From the NCBI GenBank assembly GCA_030220185.1, contig JASPKZ010007288.1:1066001-1130000 (forward strand): DNA of 64,000 nucleotides. The letters run 5' to 3'. A program made the position numbers and the translations under genes. Shown piece after piece: positions 10,521 through 23,776 of the stretch. The notes under the pieces were generated by a model. The model did not search any database and had not been told where the DNA came from. It saw only the letters and a list, made by a program, of their open reading frames with translations. The DNA is from Diploptera punctata. Lineage: Eukaryota; Arthropoda; Insecta; Blattodea; Blaberidae. Position 1 is the first letter of the stretch. Each line of letters begins with the position of its first letter.

Positions 10521-10957
10521 TTTAATACAGCAAAGCTCCTTATTCACGTTTCTCTTATTGGTGGGTTCATAAATTGCGACGCCGTTCCTGTATTCACGGC
10601 TAAAATTTCTTTATTCACGGATTCAGTCGGTAAATTACAAAGATTAGTATCCTTTATTAAAGCATCGGCAACATTTGTTTTACTAAGAGCGACTCAAACC
10701 AAATGGACAAATTAATATAGACGTTCAACAAACCTTATTGTCTTTGAGCCTAAAGTTCGATTTTAAAACCACCGGTATGAGATGTCGCTCTCGCCACAAT
10801 CGGTGTTTTATTGTTTCAACTTGTCATTCCTTACAATAATTTTGATTTAACAACACGTGTCTCTTCTTCTTTGTTGCCCAATTATAACGTCGAGTTATAG
10901 TGAAGAAAATTAGTTCCGAAGTGGAAAAAAGTAGTGTTGCCGCATAAAGTAAAAATA

Positions 10958-11106
10958 CACTGCTCAAAAAAAATTAGGGGATATTGTAGAATAACCTATT
11001 AAGACTATGTTTTTTTGGATAGTATTAGATGCAATCACTTTCTATTACTCCAAGATAATGTAAATAAGAGTTTGAAGTTGTTACGTAACCTCGGTACCAC
11101 ACCAGA
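10958..11106 (+). repeat. Left terminal inverted repeat of the Tc1 element (right copy 12308-12455)
   Basis: From CACTGCTC through GTACCACACCAGA it aligns with the inverse complement of 12308-12455, with scattered substitutions and one or two short gaps. Confidence 0.9.
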
Positions 11107-11219
11107 GGGCAGTGTCTGTACTGTTGATGTGAAAGGGCGGTGTGGGGGTGAATGTTTTGTTGCTGTTTTTAAATCCAGTCCAGTTTTCAGTTAGTGAATG
11201 ACTTGCCTTAGGGACAGTG

Positions 11220-12237
11220 ATGCCTCGACAACGTGATTTACCTGAACCAATGGCTTGGAGGGCCATAGGAAGGATGGAAGCTGGACAGACACAACAAGAG
11301 GTGGCACAAGCCATTGGGGTGTCTCAAAGCGTGATTTCCAGTCTTTGGAATCATTTTCAAAGAACATACTGTTCACAGAAGAGCCGGACAAGGTCGACCA
11401 AGGGCAACAACAGCAAGGGATGACCGTTACCTCTTGTTAACAGCCCGTCGGAAAAGACAGCAGAATGCAACTCAACTGCGAAATACACTTCAAACAGCAA
11501 CAGGACGCAGGGTGTCAACTCAAACTGTCCCTAATCGACTGCATGGAAGTGGTCTCTATACCCGTAGGCCCATGGTGTGTACCAGGTTAACTCCACAACA
11601 CCATAGAGATAGCAGAAACTGGGAGGAGGAACATCGTGGGTGGAGGCATGCTGAATGGAGATCAGTTCTTTTTTCTGATGAGTCGCGATTCAACGTGGAA
11701 TGTGATAGTCGGCGTGTATTCATCTGGAGAGAAAGAGGGACACGAAACAATCCAGCTTTTGTACGTGAAAGATCCCCATATGGTGGCGGTGGATTGGGAG
11801 TCAGTAGTGGTGGACGTACGGACCTCTACGTCATCCAAGGTGATACTTTGACTGCGGTAAGGTATAGAGATGAGATTCTCCGACCTTTTGTCGTGCCTTA
11901 TGCTGGTGCCATAGGCGATTCTTTTCTTTTTATGGACGTTATTGCACGACGCCACAGAGCTGGCTTGGTGGACGACATGCTGGAAGTGGAGGGTATCGAG
12001 CGTATGCAATGACCAGCTTCCTCCCCGGACTTAAATCCGATTGAGCATGTGTGGGATGCATTAGGCAGGCGCATTGCAGACAGACCAGCACCTCCCACAA
12101 CTGTTCCAGAGCTGCACATTGCTCTTATGAAAGAGTGGCCACGTATCCCCCAAGAACTCATTGCTAACCTCATTGCATCAATGCCACACAGGTGTGAGGT
12201 AGTGCTGGCCGTTCGAGGAGACCATACACCATACTAA
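11220..12237 (+). pseudogene. Tc1-like DDE transposase, broken
   Basis: The start ATG is at 11220. The first frame (to 11423) holds a helix-turn-helix DNA-binding domain (QEVAQAIGVSQSVISSLWNHF). A one-base loss near 11375 shifts the remainder (GQGRPRATTARDDRY onward) into the frame of 11434-12012. The first catalytic Asp is in LFSDESRF near 11677. The second catalytic site, usually D-D-N, reads FMDVIARRH, with Val near 11938 replacing the key Asp. A TGA at 12010-12012 replaces the Trp usually found before PASSPDLNPIEH, which follows and contains the catalytic Glu. The frame then runs to TAA at 12235-12237. The enzyme would cut and paste its own element at TA sites. Three independent lesions make this copy inactive. 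Confidence 0.9.
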
Positions 12238-12862
12238 AGAAACATTTTCACCCATGTTAATGTTGCTTTGTTTGTTTGCCATATTCCTAATCAGGATCTC
12301 TTTGACATCTGGTGTGGTACAGAGGTTACGTAATGACTTCAAACTCTTGTTTACATTCTTTTGGAGTAATAGAAAGTGATTGCATCTAATACTGTTCCTA
12401 AAAATATAGTCTTAATAGGTTATTCTGCAATATCCCCTAATTGTTTTGAGCAGTGTAGAAATGCCTGACCGTTTACGAGTTGGTGAGTTGGCAAGTAGTT
12501 TGCATCTATATCACCCTGTTTCGATGTTAATGGATCAGCTGTGTAATTCTTCAAGAGATCCGAAGATAAAATAACGAATTCTATTGCTAATTCACAGCTG
12601 AATAGCAATCTGAATTGAAAGACGTTATAGAAGCTGCAAAACCGTAAAAAATTACTACGTTGTTAAGCCCTTGCCTAACTATGACAGTAATTATTAATAG
12701 AAATTCTTCCAATTCTGTCATTAATTGATTTTATTTTGATAAGATTTATTTTATATTAGAATCTTGGAACGCATTTCCTATATACTCATACATATTCGCG
12801 ATGTCTGTATTCACGGAATATTTGCGGTACATATCCCCCGCGAATAAGAAGTTTTTACTGTA

Positions 12863-15374
12863 TAAATTTGCAATGTGAATAATTCATATTAAACGTATGA
12901 GATAAGTTAATTGTAATGCTTTCTGATTTTCCACTTATTTTACGTATTGTTTAAAGTTACAGCCTTTTAAATAACGTATTATAGTTCAAAATAAAATAAA
13001 TTGTATGCACGTTATGGATGTCTATCAGTATTATTTTTTTCTAAGAAATAAGAAAAAAAAATTAATTTCACAAAATTGTTACAGCATGCCTGCTATTTAT
13101 TATTTTCTTTCAATGTTTGTGTTTTTTTTTTGTTTGTGTTCTAATTTTAAGAATAAATTGGATTTATTTAGAAAACATTATTAATTTAATATGCACATTT
13201 CTTAACGTAATATGTATGAAGTATTAATAACAGTTCTATAGATATATATACACATCAATAAATAATAAGTGGATTGCGCACACAAACACTACTAATATTA
13301 AGATGTATTTTTTACGTCAAGAGTGTGTACGCATTACTTTGACACTTGACTGATTGATACATAATAAAATATCCCATACTAATACGCATTAACAGTTTAA
13401 ACGTCGCCTTGCGGTGTTTAACTGATTGATACAGAACGATTATAACACCATTCTCATTACGGTCAGGTTCAATATTTTCGTGAATGGCGTCACAGTCTGT
13501 TGTAGTCTCAACTAAATTATTATCGGCATTTACATATAAACATTATTTTGTTGTTTATAATGAACGTAAATATTTCTTACAATTATGTTAATATTTTACT
13601 ATTATTTGTTACTTTGAAACATATATCGTGCAAAAAATAATGTATAACGCTTGTTTGTGAAGTGTTTTTACAGACTCTTGGAAATTAAAACTTCGCTGTT
13701 GCTCGGTTTCTAAACATTTCCTCGTTTCTGTAAACATCACTCCCCAACCTAGCGTAGAAATGTACTATATATGCATTTTTCTCGGAACTTACGTAATGGC
13801 ACATAGCCGGTTGTTGCATAACATCGACCAATTAAGATTATTACGATCATAAAATAAATAAATAGTGACGTTAGTGATTGACTAGATAATTTAAGGTATT
13901 ATGGAGGGTTGAGGCAGGTACAAAAAAGGAATTTAAGATTTGTCTTATACTACGTTATTACCATGCAAGAGTTAAGACTGATATAAAATCCGTGGATATA
14001 TCTGATCGGTACATGAACATTCAATGAGAGTGAAATTAATACATTTTGGGAAGTTTGTATTTATGACATTTACAAATTAAAATGACAATCTACACTAATA
14101 TAATTATAATAAGGTAAAGAATCGGATTGTTTCTAAAAGCACCATTTGTAAAGTGATTAATTCTTGAAAAAATCAGACTCTTGACAAAAAAAAAGAGGGC
14201 GGCCGAAAAAAACTTAAAATAAGTGAGTTCAACTTTCTCGCACCCCTAATATAATGAGGGAAGTGAAGTGTAAAGTTCTGAGGGAAAATCCTCCAACTCA
14301 AAGAAACATTCATAAAATGAAGGGGATATATCGACCTTATCACAAACTTAAGGTCTGAACAGTATTAAACAAGAGACAGATGGCAATGTGTGGCGACATT
14401 AGACGATTCGTGGATCCATTTACACGAACCAATAAACATACAGAAATGTTTTATTTATTTCATAAAATCAAAACATTTAAAGTTTTATATGATTTTCACA
14501 AATACGTATTTTATCTAACATTCATAACAGTTGTTTTAATAAGTTATACTTTATCTTCATCTGGTGAAGATACAGTGTATTGAAACAGCCCTTACCAATG
14601 TTAAATAATATTTACGAACATATGTAATTCATTGAATGCTTATTTATTGAATACATAATGGATTTTCATCAAGTAATTGTGAAATCAATTGACTGCCATA
14701 TTTTATTACAAACATTTGAGAAAAAAGCCACTCTAATTTTATATGGCAATGCAAATAAAGCTTATCTTTTTCACAAGTGTTTATGGTGGTGGCTCTACTG
14801 CTTCCGGGGTCAGTTGAAAGTTAAAATAGGGGCTAACAGAGCTAAGGTCAATACAGTTGAACTTCAGGAGAAAGTAATGAGAACAACACATTTAACATCT
14901 GTAGGCAAATATTATAGTATTTCATTTACTATTATTTGTGATTAATATTGACAAGGCATCCAGCCAAACTGAAAATCAACGGTGTGATTCTACCGCCATA
15001 TGCGAGAAGAAACTGAAATTAAGATGGCTCATTTTTCTTTACGTCTCCTGTAGCTTCTCGATGGATTTCTGCGATTTTGATGTGCTGAAGACCTAGAACT
15101 ATTGAAGGCCTGTGGAAAGCCTGTAGAGAGGTGTGACAAGATATTCAGCTCGCTCACCTCAGAGTAGTCTGCTTCAGTGGAAACTGCGCTGCCGAGCGAT
15201 AGTATACAACCATGGTCACCACATCGAGCACAAACGATGGTGGCGACTTGGGATTCCTTAAGAATTTTACAAGAAAAAAAGTTTACTTTAATCAGTCTCA
15301 ACCTCTGTACGTATTATTAAAATTATAAAATAATTACTCTATCGTATTCATTTTGTACTTTAATTTAATAACAG
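12863..15374. other. AT-rich stretch with only weak open frames
   Basis: Frames of 67 codons (14380-14583, plus), 95 codons (14658-14945, plus) and 90 codons (15029-15301, minus) are open but match no family I know. The last sits in locally GC-richer sequence. No transposon ends or RNA genes were recognised. Confidence 0.45.
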
Positions 15375-15441
15375 TACTGCTACTACTACCACCACCACTA
15401 CTACTACTAATATTAATAATAATACTAATAATAATAATACA
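15375..15441. repeat. Compound trinucleotide microsatellite (CTA/CCA/AAT)
   Basis: CTACTA, CCACCACCA, CTACTACTA and AATAAT blocks in series. Confidence 0.85.
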
Positions 15442-18400
15442 GTACACGAAATGAATTTATTCGGAATTAAGGCCGACGTACATACAGTCGGCTTTATAAT
15501 TTTAACAAATGTAAAAGATGCAGCTTTACCTCATTAAAGTAACGGAGCGCTTAGTGCTTGTTTGTATGTATTTATGTGTGTGTTTGTTCGTTAACGTTCT
15601 AGAGACTGCAGTTTTTGTTTTGTAAAAACCAAATTTGGTTGAATTCGTTTGCCAGGAAAATTGGATCATTGTACGTAGTTCATCTGGAACGAATATTTAA
15701 AAATAGTTCAAGTGGTCGCAATAGTTTGTGTTTTGCAACGAACCCCAAATTTAGCTTTTACATAAAAACGATCTAGGTATTCTCCAAATATAAGATAAAT
15801 CTGACCATTAGACGTGGGGACTTAGCTAAACTCGAAATTAAAAATCGCTCTCTATTTTCGCTGCTCCTCGCCAATTTAAATAACCTGGAAACAGAAATTG
15901 AGTTTTTCTAATTTAACAAAATAAATTATTATACCGCAAACCAGTAAAATGTTGCAATAAATTCGCCTTTCGAAGAATTCCGTTAGTTCACACAGTTCCT
16001 GGGTGATAGATTTTTCTTATTATTGACCTTTTAGTAATTAATTGTTAAGATAGTCCTACATCTTTGAAAAGAGACAAAACGTTTAAGCTGGTAGTACAAG
16101 AATCATATTTTTTGTAGCTGATCTGGGACCTTAGGAATACCATATGGACTAAATAGCGATTATTTATTATATAGTAACTCATAACAAACTGGATTCATGT
16201 ATCCTTTTTCGATGCAAAAATATAAATTATAACTCTGATTTGAACAGAGCACAAAAACACAAGTGTAAACACTACATTCGATATAATTTGGCCCATTATT
16301 TTCTTATTAACTGATGCAAGGTTCTTAAATTGTAATTTTATTAACATATTGGTATCAATAACACAATTATTTTATCTTACGTTAGCACGGGTGACATATA
16401 GCTGTTAAGCTCTGAAGAGCGTTCCATAATACTTGCGCACTTCTTTCAAATAAATCTCGTCAGAAGAAGTATGTATTAACACAACTTTATTTTTTTGTGT
16501 CGTTTTCTTTCACTATATTTTTAACTATCGTTATATTAATACATTCCGTACCAGCAGCTGAGCAGGGCATTTAAGCCCCAGACCAGCTCTTTTAAATGGA
16601 AATCCCCCTTTTACATAACACTTTCGAAATTTCAGTATTTTTCCTAAACTATTAGTGGTAGAAAACTGACATTTTACACACACCTAAAGACAACATTCTG
16701 GTAGACTTTGATGGTATGATATATTGTATAACAGGTTCCTATATGGAGATAAACATTACACTTTGAACAGTACCACGCAGTTTAACTATTTTTGTTTTGT
16801 TCTTGAGACTCATTCTGCATTTTCATATAGGATATTTGTCATTTTTCAGGGCAGATAATTTTAGCACAACATGCTCGTTAATTTTCCATGCAGACAAAAT
16901 GGAGGATCTTTAGCAAGGGCTCTTTTAAATGGAGGAATATTGGGACACTAAAATCTCAGACGTCATCGATATGCCAATATTTCTTGTTCAATTACTTTTT
17001 TTTGTGCAGTGTACGTGTTCGAAAATTTGCTGCTTAGTCTATCTGAAATTGGCCTAATTTTGTACAGTGTGTCAACTCTTGCCCTATTCTCACTGAAGTG
17101 CAGAAATGAAAGAATGTTTAGAAAACAGGTTCCAGACTTATTTCAGAAATACTGGGGTTTAAAAGCAGTGGTTTTTTATATTGGGATTTTGGACAATTAC
17201 TATGATGAACATCAGTCCTAACTTATTCTTCATTTCAGGGATGTCAACAGGTTTCCACATCTGTAGTATTGCATATTTAGAGAAAGGTCGTGGCACAGCA
17301 CTGATGACTGGTTCTGCTTAAAGGTTCTTTTGATCACACATATTCAAAAAATCACCATTCAAGAATAAATTTATGTAATACATTATTTCAGTCTCATCAT
17401 CAATTTGAAATTTCATCCTGGTATTCACTGTAAACAATGGAAACAGCAGACAATAAGTAGGGTGACATGATCATGCACTTTTCATTGTTGTAGCAGTACA
17501 TTGCTCACTTCAAATTAAATTATGTCGTCACTTTTACTTTGCAAATCTGAAATTAGTCCGTCGTTTCAATCATGGTTATGTAAAGTATTCAAAGTTCTTC
17601 CTCTATGAAATATTTTTCTCATGCCATGTAACAGTTTAACAAGTTTTGGAATTCACCCAGCTGTTTATTCTAAAAATGAAAGGGGATTCACCGTGGTCCG
17701 GAGTGTTCACGATAAACAGAGAAGTGAAAAAAAATCTTCATTTGTGTGTCATCTATCGCCTCCAAGACTTAATACCTCAATGTAGAGACTCGGTGCTAAT
17801 ATAAATGCTTTTATTCAAGTGGTGCACTGTTAAACGCCTTATCTGATCTATGGCCTGGCGCATGAGAGGTCTTTTTAACGCCTTACCTGCTTCAAGGTAC
17901 TGAATGTGTTATCTCTATTATTTAAAAAATAATACAGTAGATAATAAGTTACTGTGTTGGGTTTGGTGAAATGCGGGGCCCGGTGTATCGTCTCTTCCTC
18001 TTTGTTCTCAAACGTACTGACAAAATTGAAAAAAAAATGTTCTTATACTATATGACCATCATGTACTCTTATTATTAATCCATGTGTCATTTACAAATAT
18101 GGATGCGGTACCTTCGAAAAATAGATTACAAACTTTATCACGTGTCGAATTGCCTTGATGCAAGCCTAGGAGATGAAGCCAAGACGTTCTCCAAATTTAA
18201 GAATGCCTTCGAAGTAAACGCAAAACTATTAAATGCATATAAATAAATATATATATATATATTCTGCCGCTGAGAACAAACGACTGTATAAAATATTCTC
18301 CCACATCTTCCGCACTGCGCATGCGAAGCATTGCTCACACGACTATAGAATATCTAAGTAGTTTAAAATCGCTTATTTGGTTACGCAGTCTGAAATATGT

Positions 18401-19079
18401 TATAGATCAGACCGGATAGTGTATACTGATGATCTGAAAATTGTAATATTTGTAGGAATACAACAGTGATATATAAAGAAAGTTTAAAATTTTGCTTGTC
18501 ATTTGTATATGATCACGAAATGCTCGCTGAGTTATCCGAGTTACGTTAACGTATATAGAACCATGGTAGATACTCCATTATATTAGTCTTCAGTTGGAAT
18601 CAAGTAAAGTATACTTTTTATAAATATATTTATCGACATAGATCTACAAAAATACATACAGTAATTTTTTGCTGCTAAAGTCATTCGTCTACACATTTTA
18701 CTTAGCATAGTACAACGAATATAAATCAGTAAACATGAGACAGGAACCATGCCATAGCAGACTACCTACAGACAAAGATGGAACTATGAACTTTAATGCC
18801 ATTCCTATGTGCAATTTAGTAGGGCTATAATATATTAAGCAATTTAAGAAGTGTGAATAAATGGCTAAGTCCTGCATTTATGCTCAATTTTAATAAAACA
18901 CTTTACTAAATATAAATAGTGCATATTATTCCACACCCTGTTCACGAAAATAGTTTTACATACACATTCTCGAACAAATGTGGCGATATCTCTTAGAACG
19001 TTCATACATGAACTAATTTAGGACATTTCCCCTATATATTGATTACTTTGTTCACAACCTCTGAGAATGGCGGCAGGCT
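15442..19079. other. AT-rich stretch, mostly without recognised content
   Basis: A short hairpin GCCGAC/GTCGGC lies near 15470-15491. The 15-mer GCTCTTTTAAATGGA occurs twice in direct orientation (about 16586 and 16919). A 70-codon frame (17009-17221, plus) and a short (TA)n at 18246-18262 are the only other points. No gene is supported. Confidence 0.45.
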
Positions 19080-19985
19080 AGATATAAGTTTGCAGTTCAT
19101 AGGACTCACTCGCTCTGGTATTCCCGCTTCCACAACCGGAAGAGAGCTTACAGTTCCAGCATCTCGCCTAGACAGAGAAGTAATTACTGGAATGCACGAA
19201 TTTCTTCCCGCAGGGAGGACGCGAGTATAATTATGGATGATAGGCGTTACCGGTTTCTAACTTCCCTTGAATTGATAATCAGGTTCAATCTCCGCAGTAG
19301 CCTCGAGGAGCCGCGTCAATATCCGTGATACGAGGTACCGTCGAGTTGCCAGGAAAGCTAGGTTGGATTATGAGCAGATGGTATATCGTCCAGCCTTCGC
19401 TTGTACTCGAGAGTACGTCGATTGGAGCAATGTAATATTCTCCGACGAATTATCCTTCTCGAATATGAAGGACGGTCATATCCGTGTAAATCGCATGGAT
19501 AGTTACCGTGACATGTATCCTGTAGTGACGTCGGGTCGCTTAAGTGTATCAAGTTGCGGTGGAGCCGTTCGATGGGGCAGAAGGTCTAGAACGTATGCAC
19601 AGGTAATCAACACGGCAGCCCATGTCCATACTTTGGATAATGTATTAGTTCTTTCCGCTCCGAACGTTTTTTTTTCTGAAAGAATACTCCTGTTTCAATA
19701 CGATAATCAACCGTTCCATCATGCTCTTCGGATTCAAATATGTTTTCAGACGAGGCGTCGTTTCCGTCTCCAATGTTATCTGATATGAACCCGGTGGAAG
19801 ACAAGCTCCAAATGACCAAAACCATACCGTAAACAGGAGGAATTTCGGACTTTAATTGTTAATGCGTAGGAAGAATTGGCATTGGATCAAGAACATTTAT
19901 AGAATCTCGTGGACTTCATGCCGCCGCAAATGCGTGCTGTGATAGATGTAGGCGGCATGTGGACGAGCTATCTGTTTCACAATTT
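19080..19985 (+). pseudogene. Tc1-like transposase relic
   Basis: The best-kept frame (19363-19788) reads REYVDWSNVIFSDELSFSNMKDG (first catalytic Asp), then RRSRTYAQVINT, then LLFQYDNQPFHHALRI, where YDN marks the second catalytic Asp. After a stop near 19786 come DMNPVEDK-like sequence near 19780-19800 and AVIDVGGMWTSY close to the end, in shifted frames. Upstream, fragments resembling the HTH and the DRRYRFLTSLEL segment occur in other frames. The family is different from the element at 10958. Termini are not recognisable, so the boundaries are approximate. Confidence 0.75.
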
Positions 19986-20642
19986 TTTTTTTTTTAATTT
20001 TATGTTTATTTTTTGTATACTCTCTCCAAATATGAATGTTATTTTAAATTGACCAAGTCCGGCTACATGGTTGCCCTCAGATATACGGATACGGATATAA
20101 ATTACCCACAGCAAATTTTTAAAGATATTCTGTTGATACACAATCTCCACAATTAAACACGAACATGGGCTACTTAAGTTTCACGCGTCCCAGGAGGAGA
20201 AGGGCCAACATCTCACAGGGAACGCTCTCGATGCCTCGGCTGCTCGAGCACTTATAACCGAACACGAGCGTACGCTGAACATGTACGCCGTTCTCCTCTG
20301 ACGGCGCATCAGACTGAAATAGTCCGATATTTGGAGGAGGAGGAAGAGTTTTTAGGTATTCAATTATTCTATACGTCATTTTGATTAAGGGGAGGGGGTT
20401 GTAGAGAAATCCTGGAAGAACAAAATCAACTTTAACATTTGATGTGGGATGATCATTGGCCATGTTGTTGGAATATTACTGAGACTCGTGCATTTATATT
20501 TTAGTTAATTGTGCTCAAAGTCATAAATACTTTTACACACAATGTTAATGATAGACTTTATATGCTACATTATAAGCTCCGAAAAATACATTGACCCTAA
20601 TGCAGGCCTAGTAATACGATGGTGGAAATTTATATTTTCTCC

Positions 20643-20685
<43 letters not shown>

Positions 20686-21840
20686 CTGTAAACGGATTTA
20701 AGATGTTCAGGGTTCTTTGGTTTTTATCTTATCGAGCGCTATAACGTGGTTTTTTAAATTAACTTTTGTTATTAGATGAAAAGTAGAAAAAAATCATGAA
20801 ATGACACCATTATGAAGTTTATCAGTTAATTGTATTGACCATGTAATGAATTGAACTTTTTATGCTAGTTATCGATTTCAAATAGTTACCTGCATTTTTA
20901 AAATACGGATTCTCTACCCTGGATTATGAAATTTCTATGTTAAATTATGCAGATATGTGTAATATTTATTCCGTATATATGAAATAATAATAGGTCAGGC
21001 TGTTTGAATGTTGACATTTTGATGATGATATGAATTAGGTTAATTTCTATAGAAGGCATGCCAGAGGAATTATGCAAACACCAAGTGGACCTATTAATTA
21101 CGCTAACTTAGTCTAATACACATGTCCTCCTGTTGTATGCTCCCACACAAGCATAAATCTCACCAGGCGATGTTACAGGTTACCAGGCTTACAGTGAGAT
21201 GTTAGGACGGGGTAAGTAATAGTTGGCATATTTATGTCTTGACCTGCTACATGAAGGCTTACGGACGTTGTGACACTGCAGTTTAAGCTATACTTGATAT
21301 CAATAATTAATTTCGTTTTCAGTATCGATACTCTTCTTAGTATCGGATGTATTATAAACATATGTAGTGATATAGCTAAAAGAAAGGCATTAAAAAACAT
21401 AGAAACATGCTCGTATAATTAACCTCAATGCAACGGTAAAGTACTTAACACAATAGTAGTACGATAAAATATTTATATTAACAGTTTTCGTTAAACTAAT
21501 ATGGCTATACTCGAAAGATTTTTCTCCTTATAGGATTATTTATTTTCAATCATAATAGGGGGAAACTGGCCACCGTTAAATTAATGTACTACGTATAACA
21601 CAAATACTTGCTGTGGTTTAAATCATCTGAACTAGTACCTTAAAAAGTGGTGACATTGGATACTTTTTCAGTTCTCCTTCTATAACTTTTTATGTTTAAA
21701 ACATTTTTTGTCATATTAGTGTTAATTATCCATTAATTATTTTTTAATATAAGACTAAAACTAACCTTTTTTAAACAGTAAAAATAATTTCCGATTTCAA
21801 TCTACACATTGGAGTGACTTCGGACACTCATTAATTTTTA
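19986..21840. other. AT-rich stretch with a dinucleotide repeat
   Basis: (TA)n lies at 20650-20683. A 97-codon frame (20463 to 20170, minus) in GC-richer DNA shows no known motif. Nothing else was recognised. Confidence 0.45.
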
Positions 21841-21856
21841 TCTGATGATGATGATG

Positions 21857-21898
<42 letters not shown>
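21841..21898. repeat. ATG/AAT microsatellite
   Basis: GATGATGATGATAATAATAAT units next to the broken 3' side of RTE copy 2. Confidence 0.9.
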
Positions 21899-21932
21899 TT
21901 TTTTGCCTTTGCCTTTGGTCCCGAGGTTGCGG

Positions 21933-23776
21933 TCTGCTTAATAATATATTTGTTAGAATTTTGTACGAAGTTGAAAGTAATGAGATATATGCCCCTGTAG
22001 TTGTTGCAATCAGTTTTATCTCCTTTCTTATAAATTGGTACGATATTTGATTCCTTCCATTCATCTGGAAGAACTTCTTTTTCCCAAATCATACTAACCA
22101 ACCAGCGTATCTTGTCCATCAATTTTTCTCCCCCTGACATTATTAATTCTGCTGGGATCTCATCTGAACCTGATGCTTTATACATCTTCAATTTTTCAAT
22201 TGCCATTTCAACCTCTAATGCATTTGGTTCTGCGACTAGCATTTCTGCTGTCTGTAAATTATCTTCCTCAATGTCCTGTTTTCTATGTACATTTAATAGC
22301 TGATTAAAGTAACTTTTCCATCTATTTAATATACTGCTGGAATCTGCAATCATATCCCCAGTTTCATTCCGAATTATGTTTGTTCTAGCCTGAAACCCTC
22401 TCTTCTCTATACATGTTCCATCATATCTCTACATTTCCTATTTTTTGCGTTCATTTCAAGATCATTAATCATCTCTCTCAAATATTCCCTCTTTTTACTC
22501 TTTAGTAACTTGGTGGTTCCCGTCTAATAATACCAAATTGCTCTAAATTTACCTCATTTGGTTCGTGTAACCATTTAATTTTTGCTAGCATTGTTTTCTT
22601 TACAATGTCGGCACATTCCTCATCAAACCATTTTCTGTTTTGCCTCTTTTTAAAACAGCCAATGCTTTCTGATGCTGACCATTTAATAGTATCTCTTATA
22701 GCCTCCCATTCTTTATTTATGTCAGTTTCTTCTTCGTTTGCCACATCGTCATCTGAAGACTCCAGTACTTCAAATCTATTAGCAATTTTGATTTGGTATT
22801 CGTGCCGCATTTCATCATTTTTCAAGTTTTTTAATTCGAATTTTACAGAATCATCTTTAGCGTTTGTTCCTCTCATAAGCGATAGCCGTTTTATGATTTT
22901 CACTCTGACCAGATGATGATCCGAATTGCCGTCTGTACCTCTAATTGATCTAACATCGATGATGCTACTGTGCCAGCGTTTATTCATTAATAATGATCTA
23001 TCTGGTTCCGAGTTTCTCCATCTGGGGACGTCCAATTGTATTTATGAATATCCTTATGCTGAAATGTTGTGCTCTTAACAATGAGATTATTTCATGAGGC
23101 AACTGCGACTAATCTAACCCCGTTGACATTACTATCTTCAAGGAGACTGAATTTGCATATGGTTGGTTTGAATATATCATCCCGCCCCACTTTTGCATTA
23201 AAATCTCCTAAGATAATTTTCATATGATATCGTGAAAGGCTATCAAATAATCATTCTAATTCTTCATAGAAATCATCCTTGATCTTGTCATCTTTATCTT
23301 ATGTGGGGGCATGTACATTTACAATTATAAAATCATGTCGTTTACCCTTTACAATTATGTATGATATCCTATCACTAACAAACTTAATATCTCGGATAGC
23401 GGATAGGATCCTCCTTCTGACTAAAATACCCGTTCCCAATGCAGGTCTTTCTGCACCCCCGTAGTATAATGCAAAGCTTCCTGATTCCTGACTACCTTCT
23501 CCTGGCCACATAACTTCCTGTAAAGCGACTAAATCCAAGGGCGGTTCATCTAATTCCGGCGTTAATATCTCTAGTGCCCCGCTATTGTAAAAAAGTCCTA
23601 ACATTCCATGTTCCTAGGAACATGTCTCTGTGTTTGAGCCTTCGGCATGGGTTCCCTGAAGTAGTCCCCGCCCGGATATCCGAATGGGGACTATTTGAAC
23701 TCCGGATAATTTTACCCCAGTTGAACCCATGTCCGCATTTCTGGACGGTTGTATTTTTACGGTGAAAGATCGTCAC
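21933..23776 (-). pseudogene. RTE endonuclease and partial reverse transcriptase, several frameshifts
   Basis: The N-terminal frame ends with LGTWNVRTFLQ, the typical opening of an APE-type endonuclease. The next frame (23604 to 23299) carries LVALQEVMWPG (catalytic Glu), GTGILV, and YIIVKGKRHDFIIVNVHAPT. In the broken stretch 23298-23036 the catalytic GDFNAKVG and NWTSPDG are readable between stops. SDHHLV (catalytic Asp-His) is in frame 23035 to 22502. The linker and RT start follow (NNYRGI near 22000), cut off at 21933. The domain would nick target DNA for target-primed reverse transcription. At least four frameshifts or stops make this copy inactive. Confidence 0.85.

Larger units (their letters stand above)
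10958..12455 (+). mobile_element. Tc1/mariner-superfamily transposon with long TIRs, nested in the Tigger-type element
   Basis: The element starts CACTGCTCAAAA and ends with its inverse complement TTTTGAGCAGTG. Both ends are flanked by the TA target duplication (10956-10957 and 12456-12457). The inverted repeats extend about 148 bp (10958-11106 and 12308-12455) and remain closely similar throughout, unusually long for Tc1-like elements. Total length is 1498 bp with one transposase gene inside. The high TIR similarity suggests a fairly recent insertion. Confidence 0.92.
10528..12860. mobile_element. Internally deleted Tigger/pogo-type transposon carrying a Tc1 insertion
   Basis: The left terminus CAGCAAAGCTCCTTATTC and the inverse complement of the right terminus, CAGTAAAAACTTCTTATTC, are terminal inverted repeats flanked by TA on both sides (10526-10527, 12861-12862). 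Without the nested Tc1 element it is about 833 bp. The interior aligns with the inverse complement of 27893-28570: shared CAAACCAAATGGAC, TTATTGTTTCAACTTGTCAT, and a transposase start region near 10878. Only fragments of the transposase start and end remain, so it is non-autonomous. Confidence 0.8.

Noticed and set aside
10335..10572. Open frames of poly-Ile or poly-Asn (also at 7096-7696 and 63180-63392)
   Set aside because: They only translate AAT/ATT microsatellites.
14658..15301. Host gene exons in the 95- and 90-codon frames
   Set aside because: No recognisable domain, splice context or similarity. Kept only as open frames in the gap description.
15467..15495. Bacterial-type terminator hairpin
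   Set aside because: A six-base stem followed by T-rich sequence is expected by chance in AT-rich eukaryotic DNA.
20170..20463. 97-codon minus-strand gene
   Set aside because: Locally GC-rich but without known motifs or a clear promoter. Not enough support.
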